NCBI GenBank assembly: GCA_903950295.1
Contig: CAJBAP010000188.1
Location: 1-23,053, forward strand
Length of the DNA: 23,053 nt
Reading direction: 5' to 3'
Origin: an uncultured Rhodocyclaceae bacterium
Lineage (GTDB): Bacteria > Pseudomonadota > Gammaproteobacteria > Burkholderiales > Rhodocyclaceae
How positions within the stretch are numbered: the first letter of the stretch is position 1; every line of letters starts with the position of its first letter. Shown here piece after piece: positions 15,199 to 22,085 of the stretch. Both the position numbers and the translations under genes were made by a program. A model generated the notes under the pieces. That model worked only from the letters and a program-made list of their open reading frames with translations, made no database searches and was not told the DNA's origin.

Positions 15199-15253
15199 GG
15201 GTGTAATCGGGCCTGAAAATGGTTCCCCTATTTATTGGGTGTAAACGGGTGTA
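15199..15253 (+). promoter_or_regulatory. GGGTGTA iterons upstream of fic2
   Basis: GGGTGTA occurs at 15199, 15237 and 15247; the last two are exactly 10 bp apart and end 12 bp before the fic2 start codon. TAGTAT at 15252-15257 could be a -10. Such direct repeats at one helical turn could be operator half-sites; the binding protein is unknown. No gene is seen between 15149 and 15264. Confidence 0.4.
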
Positions 15254-15264
15254 GTATTGGTCTC

Positions 15265-16314
15265 ATGATCCGCTCCGAAACCCTCCAAATCACCCCCGAG
15301 GTTCTGGGCCTGATTGCCAGAATTGAAGAGTTCAAAGGCGCATGGCGCGCATTGGGTACGCTTGCGCCTGATCGACTGTCGGCGCTACGTCGTGTCGCCA
15401 CGATCGAGAGCATCGGTTCCTCGACACGGATCGAGGGCAGCAAACTATCCGACCGAGAGGTCGAGCGGCTGTTGTCTAATCTGCAGATCAAGTCCTTCGC
15501 TACCCGCGACGAACAGGAGGTGGCGGGATACGCGGAGTTGATGGATCTGGTTTTCCGCTCATGGCAGGATATTCCCCTCACCGAAAACCACATCAAGCAG
15601 TTGCACCAAATCTTGCTGCAATACAGCGAGAAGGATGACTGGCATCGCGGCAAATACAAGACAAACTCGAACAGTGTCGCGGCTTTCGATGAGAACGGTG
15701 CGCAGATCGGCATCGTCTTTGAAACGGCAACGCCGTTCGATACGCCTCGGCTCATGACTGAATTGGTGGAATGGACCCGGCAGGAAATCGAGAAGGGGCA
15801 ACTGCACCAACTGTTGATCATTGCCGTGTTCGTGGTGGTCTTCCTTGAGATTCACCCGTTCCAGGATGGCAACGGTCGGCTCAGCCGTGCGCTGACCACC
15901 CTACTGTTGCTGCAGGCGGGTTATGCCTACGTGCCCTACAGTTCGCTGGAGAGCGTGGTTGAGCACAACAAGGAAGCCTACTACTTGGCGCTTCGTCAGA
16001 CGCAAGGTTCGATCCGGACCGAGGCACCTAATTGGCAGCCTTGGCTGATGTTCTTCCTGCGTGTCTTGTCAGAGCAGGTGAAGCGACTCGAAAAGAAAGT
16101 GGAACGGGAGAGGCTTGTCTTGGCAACGCTGCCGGAACTCTCGCTACAGATCGTCGAGTTTGCTCGCGAGCATGGGCGGATCACCATCGGCGAGGCAATA
16201 ACCCTGACCGGTGCCAATCGCAATACGCTCAAACAGCACTTCCGTGCATTGGTTGAGAAGGGGTATCTGGGTTTGCGTGGTAGCGGTCGAGGTGCTTGGT
16301 ATGAGTTGCGGTGA
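15265..16314 (+). CDS. Fic family protein 2 (probable AMP-transferase)
   Basis: A 349-aa Fic protein only distantly similar to fic1. It has the inhibitory motif SSTRIEGSKL (S53-xxx-E57-G58, class II), a full active-site loop HPFQDGNGRLSR (H197-R208), and a C-terminal winged helix (GRITIGEAITLTGANRNTLK, HFRALVEKGYLGLRGSGRG). The frame is open from 15235, but MIRSETLQITPEVLGL at 15265 fits the family start better; there is no clear ribosome binding site. It is preceded by a truncated ferredoxin gene and followed by the same 36-bp repeat as fic1. Substrates are unknown; the enzyme appears intact. Confidence 0.92.
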   Translation: MIRSETLQITPEVLGLIARIEEFKGAWRALGTLAPDRLSALRRVATIESIGSSTRIEGSKLSDREVERLLSNLQIKSFATRDEQEVAGYAELMDLVFRSWQDIPLTENHIKQLHQILLQYSEKDDWHRGKYKTNSNSVAAFDENGAQIGIVFETATPFDTPRLMTELVEWTRQEIEKGQLHQLLIIAVFVVVFLEIHPFQDGNGRLSRALTTLLLLQAGYAYVPYSSLESVVEHNKEAYYLALRQTQGSIRTEAPNWQPWLMFFLRVLSEQVKRLEKKVERERLVLATLPELSLQIVEFAREHGRITIGEAITLTGANRNTLKQHFRALVEKGYLGLRGSGRGAWYELR

Positions 16315-16334
16315 TTCCTATCCTCATTGGCTCA

Positions 16335-16382
16335 AATAGCGAGTTTTTGATAGAAAACCAAGCACTACCAGAATTCTGGTAG
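16335..16382 (+). repeat. 36-bp repeat behind fic2 (copy B) ending in an 18-bp palindrome
   Basis: 16335-16370 matches copy A at 12755-12790 at 34 of 36 positions. Here the shared CTACCA is extended to CTACCAGAATTCTGGTAG (16365-16382), a perfect palindrome not present in copy A. Sequence identity stops soon after CTACCA in both copies, as expected for a recombination or insertion boundary. Confidence 0.8.
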
Positions 16383-16383
16383 G

Positions 16384-16420
16384 AAAAAGCTCCAGGTCTC
16401 AATGACTTGGGGCTTTTTTT
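16384..16420 (+). terminator. Rho-independent terminator after fic2
   Basis: AAAAAGCTCCAGGTC pairs with GACTTGGGGCTTTTT (with G-T wobbles and one mismatch) around a 5-nt loop, ending in seven T residues. It isolates fic2 from hugZ and, given the A-tract on the left arm, may act in both directions. Confidence 0.8.
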
Positions 16421-16461
16421 CCTTCTGCGCCAGTACTGGCGGGGTTCCTGGCCTGGATGCG

Positions 16462-16490
16462 TTGTCGGTCAAGGGAGCCCGCACTACAAT
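16462..16490 (+). promoter_or_regulatory. hugZ promoter, mRNA likely leaderless
   Basis: TTGTCG (16462-16467) and TACAAT (16485-16490) have the ideal 17-bp spacing. Transcription would start near 16497, only about two bases before the ATG at 16499, and there is no ribosome binding site, so a leaderless or nearly leaderless transcript is likely. Confidence 0.55.
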
Positions 16491-16498
16491 CCCCACCT

Positions 16499-17170
16499 AT
16501 GCTCTCCCGCCTCGAACTTCTGATCGATCTGCTGCATTCCGTACCGGATGCAGCACTGGCCACTCACTCGACCACACTTGAGGGATTTCCCTTTGCCAGT
16601 GCAGTCCCATTTGTCACTGACGAACATCACCGGCCGATCTTCCTGATCTCCAGCCTGGCCGAGCACACACGCAACCTTGCCACCAATCCCCGCGCCAGCC
16701 TGATGATTGCCAAGGCCATGGGGGAGGGCGAGATGGCGCGTGTCTCGTTGATGGGAGAAGTGAATTCCATTGAGGCTGACCCGCTCTTGGTTGCTCGCTA
16801 CCTGCGCTACCACCCGCATGCCGAACGCTTCCGGCAACTCGGGGATTTTCGGTTTCACTGTTTCGAGCCGGCCAAGGTGCTGACTGTTGGCGGATTTGCC
16901 AAAGCCAGTTGGCTGGCGGGCAGCCGTCTGATCGAAGCCCCTGTTATCTCGCTCACTGATGAAGCAGATCTGCTGGCCCAGCATGAACATGAGATCGGCA
17001 AGGAGTGCTCACTGCGGGGGATTGATGCCTTCGGCGCCGATGCCATGCTGGACGGAAATCCGGTACGCATTCGCTTTGGCGCCGGTCCCGTGACGAAGGA
17101 AACCTGGCTGCCAAGGTACCGCCGGGAACTTGCCGCCATCACACAGACGATGGCTGATGCGCTTCGCTAG
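16499..17170 (+). CDS. HugZ-like pyridoxamine-phosphate-oxidase-fold protein
   Basis: A split-barrel FMN/heme-type protein of 223 aa. The N-terminal half has the PNPOx pattern (DAALATHSTTLEGFPFASAV, PIFLISSLAEHTRNLATNPR, ASLMI). The C-terminal half (HEHEIGKECSLRGIDAFGAD through NPVRIRFGAGPVTKETWLP) is the DUF2470-like domain of the heme-utilisation HugZ group. It may degrade or handle heme, or act as a flavin enzyme; the sequence does not decide. I use the ATG at 16499 rather than an upstream frame extension. The next small membrane-protein gene overlaps its end by 14 bp. Confidence 0.8.
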   Translation: MLSRLELLIDLLHSVPDAALATHSTTLEGFPFASAVPFVTDEHHRPIFLISSLAEHTRNLATNPRASLMIAKAMGEGEMARVSLMGEVNSIEADPLLVARYLRYHPHAERFRQLGDFRFHCFEPAKVLTVGGFAKASWLAGSRLIEAPVISLTDEADLLAQHEHEIGKECSLRGIDAFGADAMLDGNPVRIRFGAGPVTKETWLPRYRRELAAITQTMADALR

Positions 17171-17387
17171 GCTGTTCCAGCCACGCAACCCGCTGTTCTG
17201 GATCTTTGTTCTTTTGAACGGATTGTCGACGGCCATTTCCTACCTGCTGCGGACCCAGGAATTCGCATTTTCCATCGCCCTTCTGTTGGCGGGATTTGCG
17301 CTGGGGAACATGATCTACGGTCTCTGCATCGCTTTTCGCCTGATGCGTGAACCAGCGCCTTCAACTGCTTCCACAGAGTCCCGGTAA
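17157..17387 (+). CDS. small inner-membrane protein, 76 aa
   Basis: Not recognised by family. It starts inside the hugZ coding end (ATG at 17157), giving MRFARLFQPRNPLFWIFVLL, with two membrane segments (about residues 12-28 and 40-60) and a short hydrophilic tail rich in Ser/Thr. The overlap with hugZ suggests translational coupling and cotranscription. A role in anchoring or assisting the HugZ-like protein is only a guess from position. Confidence 0.65.
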   Translation: MRFARLFQPRNPLFWIFVLLNGLSTAISYLLRTQEFAFSIALLLAGFALGNMIYGLCIAFRLMREPAPSTASTESR

Positions 17388-17389
17388 TC

Positions 17390-17599
17390 ATGGCCATGAA
17401 GTTTCCGCGCCACCCTAAGCACCCCGAAAGCATCTGCTGGGGCTGCGACAAGTATTGTTCGGTGGAAGACCTCGGCTGTGGCAACGGTTCCGACCGCACC
17501 CAGCACCCGATGGGTGTTGGCGCTGACGCCAAATTGACCCAAGGCGCCGGAATTTATGATTACTTGATTAACTCTGATCACAACCATGTTGCCGAGTGA
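17390..17599 (+). CDS. DUF3079 protein with an atypical C-terminus
   Basis: MAMKFPRHPKHPESICWGCD, then KYCSVEDLGCGNGSDRTQHP, is the DUF3079 signature: a small protein with four to five Cys in CWGCxxYC and CGNGS patterns that look metal-binding. In family members I recall, RTQHP is followed by a short acidic/aromatic end (VELFGxDW). Here it is replaced by about 33 unrelated residues (VGADAKLTQGAGIYDYLINS and onward), as if the gene had been cut near 17510 and joined to foreign DNA. It lies 2 bp after the membrane-protein gene, probably in one operon with hugZ. Function unknown. Confidence 0.7.
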   Translation: MAMKFPRHPKHPESICWGCDKYCSVEDLGCGNGSDRTQHPMGVGADAKLTQGAGIYDYLINSDHNHVAE

Positions 17600-17604
17600 A
17601 CCTA

Positions 17605-17862
17605 TCAAACAGTGGAACACAGGCCTGCCCGGTAATCGATCTTGATCTGGGAGTTGATGCGGTCGCAGTCGCTTTTCTTGACAGCAAAGCAGTCCGAGAC
17701 TACCTTCATCACCTCATCCCACTCGCCTTCCAGGATCGTTCCCATCGGGGTCAGTTGATAGGGCAGTCCCGACTTGTCGATGATGTCGAGCGAACGGGCG
17801 ACATAAGGACTCAGGCTTTCGCCCCTGCCGAAGGGAGACATGGAGAATTCGAGCAATACCAT
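17605..17862 (-). CDS. MTH1187-type thiamine-binding protein, C-terminally truncated
   Basis: The family (MTH1187/YkoF-like, DUF77) forms ferredoxin-like folds that bind thiamine or related metabolites. VLLEFSMSPFGRGESLSPYV, SGLPYQLTPMGTILEGEWDE and RINSQIKIDYRAG are all recognisable. Relatives go on for about 20 residues with a last helix; here LCSTV and a stop follow DYRAG. An AAGGAG (complement of 17869-17874) 6 nt before the ATG shows an intact start. The missing helix appears at 11310-11393 on the same strand. Without it the protein may not fold or oligomerise, so this is likely a disrupted gene. Confidence 0.8.
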   Translation of the reverse strand: MVLLEFSMSPFGRGESLSPYVARSLDIIDKSGLPYQLTPMGTILEGEWDEVMKVVSDCFAVKKSDCDRINSQIKIDYRAGLCSTV

Positions 17863-17902
17863 CTGGTACTCCTTGGGTTTCTGAGGTGATTTGGGGTGGC
17901 AA

Positions 17903-17930
17903 GAAAAAAGGCATGGCCAGCGGCCATGCC
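17903..17930 (-). terminator. terminator of the HU gene
   Basis: GGCATGGCC (17910-17918) and GGCCATGCC (17922-17930) form a perfect 9-bp stem with a 3-nt loop. On the minus strand it is followed by a run of T (complement of 17904-17909). It lies between the HU-like gene and the thiamine-binding-protein gene. Confidence 0.85.
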
Positions 17931-17958
17931 CCGATCCGTACAGTTGGCTGTGACTTGA

Positions 17959-18387
17959 TTACAGCACGGCGTCCTTCAGTTTCTTCAACGGACGGACCTT
18001 GACCTTGACGGACGCCGGTTTGGCTGGGAACCATTGTTCCAGACCAGTGAATGGGTTCTTGCCGAAGCGCTTGGGCTTGGCTGGCACTTTCTGGGCAATG
18101 ACCTTCAGCAGACCGGGGAGGGTGAATTCACCGATGCCCTTCTTGCTCATCGAGGCCAGGGTGGTGGCTTCGAGAGCGGTCAGCACGGCCTTCACCGCCT
18201 TGGGTTCGACGCCAGAGTTCTCAGCGAGATGAGCGATCAGGGTGGTTTTGTTGAGAGCGGCCTTGATCGGCTTCATCTCGGCAGGCTTGGCAGCAGCGAC
18301 CGGTTTCTTGGCCGGAGCTTTCGCAGCAGCTACGGGTTTCTTCGCGGGGACTTTGGCCTTAGCGGCCGAGGCTTTCTTGGTTGCCAT
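17959..18387 (-). CDS. HU-family DNA-binding protein with histone-H1-like N-terminal tail
   Basis: A nucleoid protein of 142 aa. Residues 1-45 are an Ala/Lys/Pro tail with an internal repeat (two copies of APAKKPVAAAK) like eukaryotic H1 tails. Residues from about 46 form an HU/IHF fold (LNKTTLIAHLAENSGVEPKA, VKAVLTALEATTLASMSKKG, EFTLPGLLKV). The end, RFGKNPFTGLEQWFPAKPAS followed by VKVKVRPLKKLKDAVL, is HU-like and basic. GGAG lies 5 nt before the chosen ATG at 18387. It should bind and compact DNA. Tailed HU proteins of this kind are frequent in betaproteobacteria. Confidence 0.88.
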   Translation of the reverse strand: MATKKASAAKAKVPAKKPVAAAKAPAKKPVAAAKPAEMKPIKAALNKTTLIAHLAENSGVEPKAVKAVLTALEATTLASMSKKGIGEFTLPGLLKVIAQKVPAKPKRFGKNPFTGLEQWFPAKPASVKVKVRPLKKLKDAVL

Positions 18388-18466
18388 CACATCTCCAAAT
18401 TAAAAAAATGGGAAAAACTACAGCCGCAAGGCTACCCATGTGTGATGCACGTCTTCGATGCTTCAA

Positions 18467-18580
18467 ATGGGTGAAATTGGCTTATTTCCTTATACTGGCC
18501 GCCTGCTGGCCCTGATGCAGGAGATGGATCACAACGGTTTGCGGCCTTTGCTCAATCCTCTGAGGAAGAATCCCCAATGA
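18467..18580 (+). CDS. possible 37-aa ORF overlapping the hslR start
   Basis: ATG at 18467 opens a short frame (MGEIGLFPYTGRLLALMQEM through RPLLNPLRKNPQ) whose TGA overlaps the hslR ATG in an ATGA junction. No ribosome binding site is seen and a TATACT (18491-18496) inside it could be the hslR -10. It may be a small coupled ORF, a gene-end relic, or chance. Confidence 0.2.
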   Translation: MGEIGLFPYTGRLLALMQEMDHNGLRPLLNPLRKNPQ

Positions 18581-18960
18581 GTGACACTGCACGCATGCGC
18601 ATCGACAAGTGGCTCTGGGTGGCGCGTTTCTTCAAAACACGCAGTCTGGCATCAACAGCGATCGCCAGCCACAAGATCAAGTGCAACGGTGAGCACGTCA
18701 AGCCGGCACGCGAACTGAAGGTAGGCGACGAACTCGAGATCACCATTGGTCAGACGGTGTTCGTGGTCATCGTGCAGGGCATGGCCGAACAGCGCAGGCC
18801 GGCACCGGAGGCGCGACTGCTCTACCAGGAGACGCCGGAAAGCGAGGCCAGTCGTTTGCGCGAACAGGAGTTGCGAAAACTTGCGCCGGTACCTGGATCT
18901 GATCTGAAGGGGCGGCCGACGAAACGGGAAGGGCGCCTGATTCGTGGCTTCAAGGGATAA
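18577..18960 (+). CDS. hslR: ribosome-associated heat shock protein Hsp15 (S4 domain)
   Basis: Hsp15 binds stalled 50S subunits carrying nascent chains and frees the tRNA for recycling. The 127 aa begin with the S4 RNA-binding domain (MRIDKWLWVARFFKTRSLAS, then IASHKIKCNGEHVKPARELK and VGDELEITIG), followed by the basic Hsp15 tail (GRPTKREGRLIRGFKG). A GAGGAA lies upstream of the ATG. A small membrane-protein gene starts 1 bp after its stop, so the next two genes probably share its transcript. Confidence 0.92.
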   Translation: MSDTARMRIDKWLWVARFFKTRSLASTAIASHKIKCNGEHVKPARELKVGDELEITIGQTVFVVIVQGMAEQRRPAPEARLLYQETPESEASRLREQELRKLAPVPGSDLKGRPTKREGRLIRGFKG

Positions 18961-18961
18961 C

Positions 18962-19177
18962 ATGAAAGCAGTGTTGGCCGAATACTGGCGCCCATGGAAG
19001 ATCGTAACCTTCCTGATTGGCCTCGGCTTGCTGATCATGGGGTCGTTTGTTTTCCCGGCCCCGGACTGGGATATTCCCATATCGATCATCATGGCGTCCT
19101 TGGTATGGTTCTGGAATGGCTCACTGAACGACATGTTGAAACTGCTGCGCCAGAAATCCGATCATGACCATCGATAA
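18962..19177 (+). CDS. small inner-membrane protein, 71 aa
   Basis: Two hydrophobic segments (IVTFLIGLGLLIMGSFVF and IPISIIMASLVWFWNG) separated by PAPDWD, with charged ends. No family recognised. The ATG at 18962, directly behind the hslR stop, fits better than an earlier in-frame start inside hslR. It overlaps the next gene by 14 bp, so hslR and its two followers look like a coupled operon. Confidence 0.7.
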   Translation: MKAVLAEYWRPWKIVTFLIGLGLLIMGSFVFPAPDWDIPISIIMASLVWFWNGSLNDMLKLLRQKSDHDHR

Positions 19178-19505
19178 TCAGATTGAGCCCCCGCAGTCCT
19201 TCATGGCGATGTACATCACGCCAGGCCGCGATCGCCCCAATGCGCCACAAGAGTTGGTTCTCGCTCGCTACGAGCAGTGCGAGGACATGGCCTGCGTTTT
19301 GACCGAACACGCGCAGACCTTGGTATTCAAGGACAACCTGTCCGAAAGAGAAGTCCTTGCACGCTGCTACCGGGGCTTGATCGACACAGGCGTTGATTTC
19401 AACCCAAAGGAATCGGCATGGGTCATTTGCCGTCTGGCCGAACTTCTGGGATGGACTCCTCCTGAGTTCGGGGATGACGGCAACAGTGAGCCTGAATCCC
19501 GATAG
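19164..19505 (+). CDS. conserved hypothetical protein, 113 aa
   Basis: An acidic soluble protein beginning [20 protein letters not shown], with a likely helical core ([20 protein letters not shown]) and a C-terminal [20 protein letters not shown]. It resembles short betaproteobacterial proteins that I recall being loosely labelled ATPase with chaperone activity; no Walker or chaperone motif is visible, so I do not use that name. It overlaps the upstream membrane-protein gene by 14 bp, suggesting coupling. Confidence 0.65.
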   Translation: MTIDNQIEPPQSFMAMYITPGRDRPNAPQELVLARYEQCEDMACVLTEHAQTLVFKDNLSEREVLARCYRGLIDTGVDFNPKESAWVICRLAELLGWTPPEFGDDGNSEPESR

Positions 19506-19573
19506 CCCACCCAGATGGCACAACTTGCGCCAATCCGTTACGCTTCCGCCAATTTCTGATCACTGAATCACCT

Positions 19574-20302
<729 letters not shown>

Positions 20303-20310
20303 CGACGTGA

Positions 20311-20433
20311 TGGGTACAGGAGCAAGAAGATGAATACTTCAGTGGCCATAACGAGAACCCCAAAATCTGCACGCTGGGTCGTGCTCATGAAGAAGCCAGA
20401 ACCGTATTCAAGAAATACAACCTGAAACCATGA
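20311..20433 (+). pseudogene. 3' end of an unidentified gene, coupled to yceH
   Basis: Forty codons after a TGA read [20 protein letters not shown] then [13 protein letters not shown], with no start codon in frame. The stop overlaps the yceH ATG in an ATGA junction, the hallmark of a real upstream operon partner. So the 5' part of that gene was probably lost when the DNA before it was replaced. I cannot name the family. Confidence 0.4.
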
Positions 20434-21077
20434 CCATCGAACTCTCCCTACTTGAAGCCCGAGTCATCGGCTGCTTGCTCGAAAAGGAAATCACCACTCC
20501 TGAGCAGTATCCGCTGTCCCTGAATGCCCTGACCAACGCCTGCAACCAGAAGAGCAACCGCGACCCCGTGCTTGAACTTGATGAGATGACCGTTCAGCAA
20601 ACCCTGGATGGGCTCAGCAAGAAATACCTGGTCAGCGAGGAAACCGGCTACGGTAGCCGTGTCGCCAAATACCGTCACCGTTTCTGCAACACCGAATACG
20701 GCACCCTGAAATTCTCTCCACAGGAACTGGCCATTGTCTGCGAACTGCTTCTGAGAGGGCCGCAGACCCCTGGCGAACTTCGCACCCGGGCCAGTCGCCT
20801 CTGTCCCTTGAAAGATGTGACCGAAGTGGAGGCAGCCCTTGATCGATTGTCGCAACGCGAGGATGGCCCGTTTGTCATCCGCCTGCCCCGGGAACCAGGC
20901 AAGCGCGAGTCACGCTATGCCCATCTGTTCAGCGGTGAGGTGGCGGTAGAAGAGGCCAGCGAATCGGCAGAGGCATCGACCGAAACCCAGAGCAGCGCGA
21001 ATCTGGAGCAACGGGTTGCGGCCCTCGAAGCCGAGGTTGCCGAATTGAAATCACTGCTCAACGCGCTGACATCCTGA
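20430..21077 (+). CDS. yceH: UPF0502 (DUF480) protein YceH
   Basis: A 215-aa protein with two winged-helix domains: [20 protein letters not shown] and [20 protein letters not shown] start the DUF480 domain, [17 protein letters not shown] the second, and [10 protein letters not shown] closes the family core. The last ~35 residues add a short coiled coil ([20 protein letters not shown]) after a Ser/Glu-rich linker. It is probably DNA-binding, exact role unknown. Its start overlaps the stop of an upstream gene remnant, and a PIN-toxin remnant follows its stop in the same frame. Confidence 0.9.
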   Translation: MTIELSLLEARVIGCLLEKEITTPEQYPLSLNALTNACNQKSNRDPVLELDEMTVQQTLDGLSKKYLVSEETGYGSRVAKYRHRFCNTEYGTLKFSPQELAIVCELLLRGPQTPGELRTRASRLCPLKDVTEVEAALDRLSQREDGPFVIRLPREPGKRESRYAHLFSGEVAVEEASESAEASTETQSSANLEQRVAALEAEVAELKSLLNALTS

Positions 21078-21083
21078 CTACGT

Positions 21084-21248
21084 AGCCGATACAGTCTGCC
21101 AAAGAATCTGATCATCGAAGCCATCTCGGGTTTGTTGCTCGATGCGACCGATGTTCGATTCGAGGATGAACCGGCCATCGAGGAAGCTCTTTTCATCTGG
21201 AAGGATGCGACTGCCGATTTCGCTGATTGCCTGGATGGTCATGGCTGA
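21084..21248 (+). pseudogene. remnant of a PIN-domain (VapC-type) toxin
   Basis: In frame behind the yceH stop, RYSLPKNLIIEAISGLLLDA, then FEDEPAIEEALFIWKDATAD and FADCLDGHG reads as the second half of a PIN-domain RNase toxin, including the ADFAD motif with a catalytic Asp. The N-terminal half with the first catalytic Asp and the usual C-terminal TFDxxA strand are absent or scrambled, and no antitoxin gene is present. From 21249 to 21343 no gene is seen. Confidence 0.6.
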
Positions 21249-21343
21249 AATTCCGAAGATAAAGCCAAACCAAGCAAACGCTGAGCCAGACGGTTGAGAC
21301 GCGGTAGCATATTGTCGTCGCTGACCACACTACGTCCCCCATC

Positions 21344-21568
21344 ATGTTTTCTATTCTTATCGCTCTCATCGTCCTGGCTGTCGCCGTCGGCGCCATTTAT
21401 CTTCTTTTGAAGAGCATGGGCGAGGAGGGCATTGAAGTTGCTGCCCCGGGGAGTTGCAAGAGCGGGCGATGTGGGGTGCGGTGTGCTCCCCTGACCGACG
21501 CGCGTGACGAAGAGGTGGAAGAGATGCCTCCGGAAACCGAAGAGGTCAAACGGAAGGAAAGCGCATAG
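21344..21568 (+). CDS. small single-span membrane protein with a Cys cluster
   Basis: A 74-aa protein: one N-terminal membrane segment (FSILIALIVLAVAVGAIYLL), a short Cys motif (SCKSGRCGVRC, three Cys in Cx4Cx3C) and a very acidic tail (DEEVEEMPPETEEVKRKE). It may bind a metal or a partner next to the membrane. No family recognised and no ribosome binding site. It converges with the MEKHLA gene, 21 bp apart. Confidence 0.6.
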   Translation: MFSILIALIVLAVAVGAIYLLLKSMGEEGIEVAAPGSCKSGRCGVRCAPLTDARDEEVEEMPPETEEVKRKESA

Positions 21569-21589
21569 CGGGGTTGAGCCCTGCTCGGA

Positions 21590-22066
21590 TCAGGTGATCG
21601 GTACCCAGTGATCGAAAGCCGCCGCCTGACCCAGCACCTGACCTCCTTGCCCCAGCAGGTTCCAGACCGTCGTGTGTTCGATTAAAAAGCGCTTGCCGGA
21701 TTTTGTGATGCGTACGCCGGAGTAATTGTCGATAAAGCCCTGCCGCGCGACGAGATCGAGCAGTCGTTGCCGTTCATCACGGGCTACTGGTTCGGCAGAA
21801 AAGCGCGAGGGCAATTGGACCAGTTCGTTCCAGTTCATTTCGAACAGCTGCTGGGCGGCAAGGTTGCCGTAGAAGAAGACTGGATCGGCGGTCGTATCGT
21901 GCGCCAGCACCACCATGGGAGCTTCGTACAGGGCGCGACCGATTTCCGTGGTGGACGGATTCAGTAGCTCACTCTTCAGGAGAGAGTGATGGCTGTTGAG
22001 CAACAGTTCGGCGTGGGCGACCTGGAACGCATTGCCGGGTGACGGGACGGAACGGTCGTATGCCAT
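21590..22066 (-). CDS. MEKHLA-domain (PAS-like) protein
   Basis: A 158-aa soluble protein with the MEKHLA pattern, a PAS-related sensor fold: LYEAPMVVLAHDTTADPVFF, YGNLAAQQLFEMNWNELVQL, PSRFSAEPVARDERQRLLD, then GVRITKSGKRFLIEHTTVWN and a final AAAFDHW. In bacteria such stand-alone domains are presumed small-molecule or redox sensors. I use the ATG at 22066; the frame is open to 22144, but that part lies inside the terB-like gene. It follows that gene by 19 bp on the same strand, so both are probably one operon. Confidence 0.85.
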   Translation of the reverse strand: MAYDRSVPSPGNAFQVAHAELLLNSHHSLLKSELLNPSTTEIGRALYEAPMVVLAHDTTADPVFFYGNLAAQQLFEMNWNELVQLPSRFSAEPVARDERQRLLDLVARQGFIDNYSGVRITKSGKRFLIEHTTVWNLLGQGGQVLGQAAAFDHWVPIT

Positions 22067-22085
22067 GAGTTTTGATGTGACGTGC

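Noticed and set aside
14408..15244. 278-aa open frame antisense to draG
   Set aside because: Overlaps all the catalytic motifs of draG on the other strand and has no family features.
15228..15821. 197-aa Ser/Arg-rich frame antisense to fic2, as a possible antitoxin
   Set aside because: Composition is typical of an antisense shadow; fic2 has its own internal inhibitory motif, so no separate antitoxin is needed.
9066..16382. A complete integrative element bounded by direct repeats of the tRNA-Val 3' end
   Set aside because: Outside the tRNA only short matches such as CTACCAAATT occur, too short to call attL/attR with confidence.
12755..16382. CRISPR or integron array based on the repeated 36-mer
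   Set aside because: Only two copies 3.6 kb apart, no spacer structure, no cas genes and no attC-like folding pattern that I can see.
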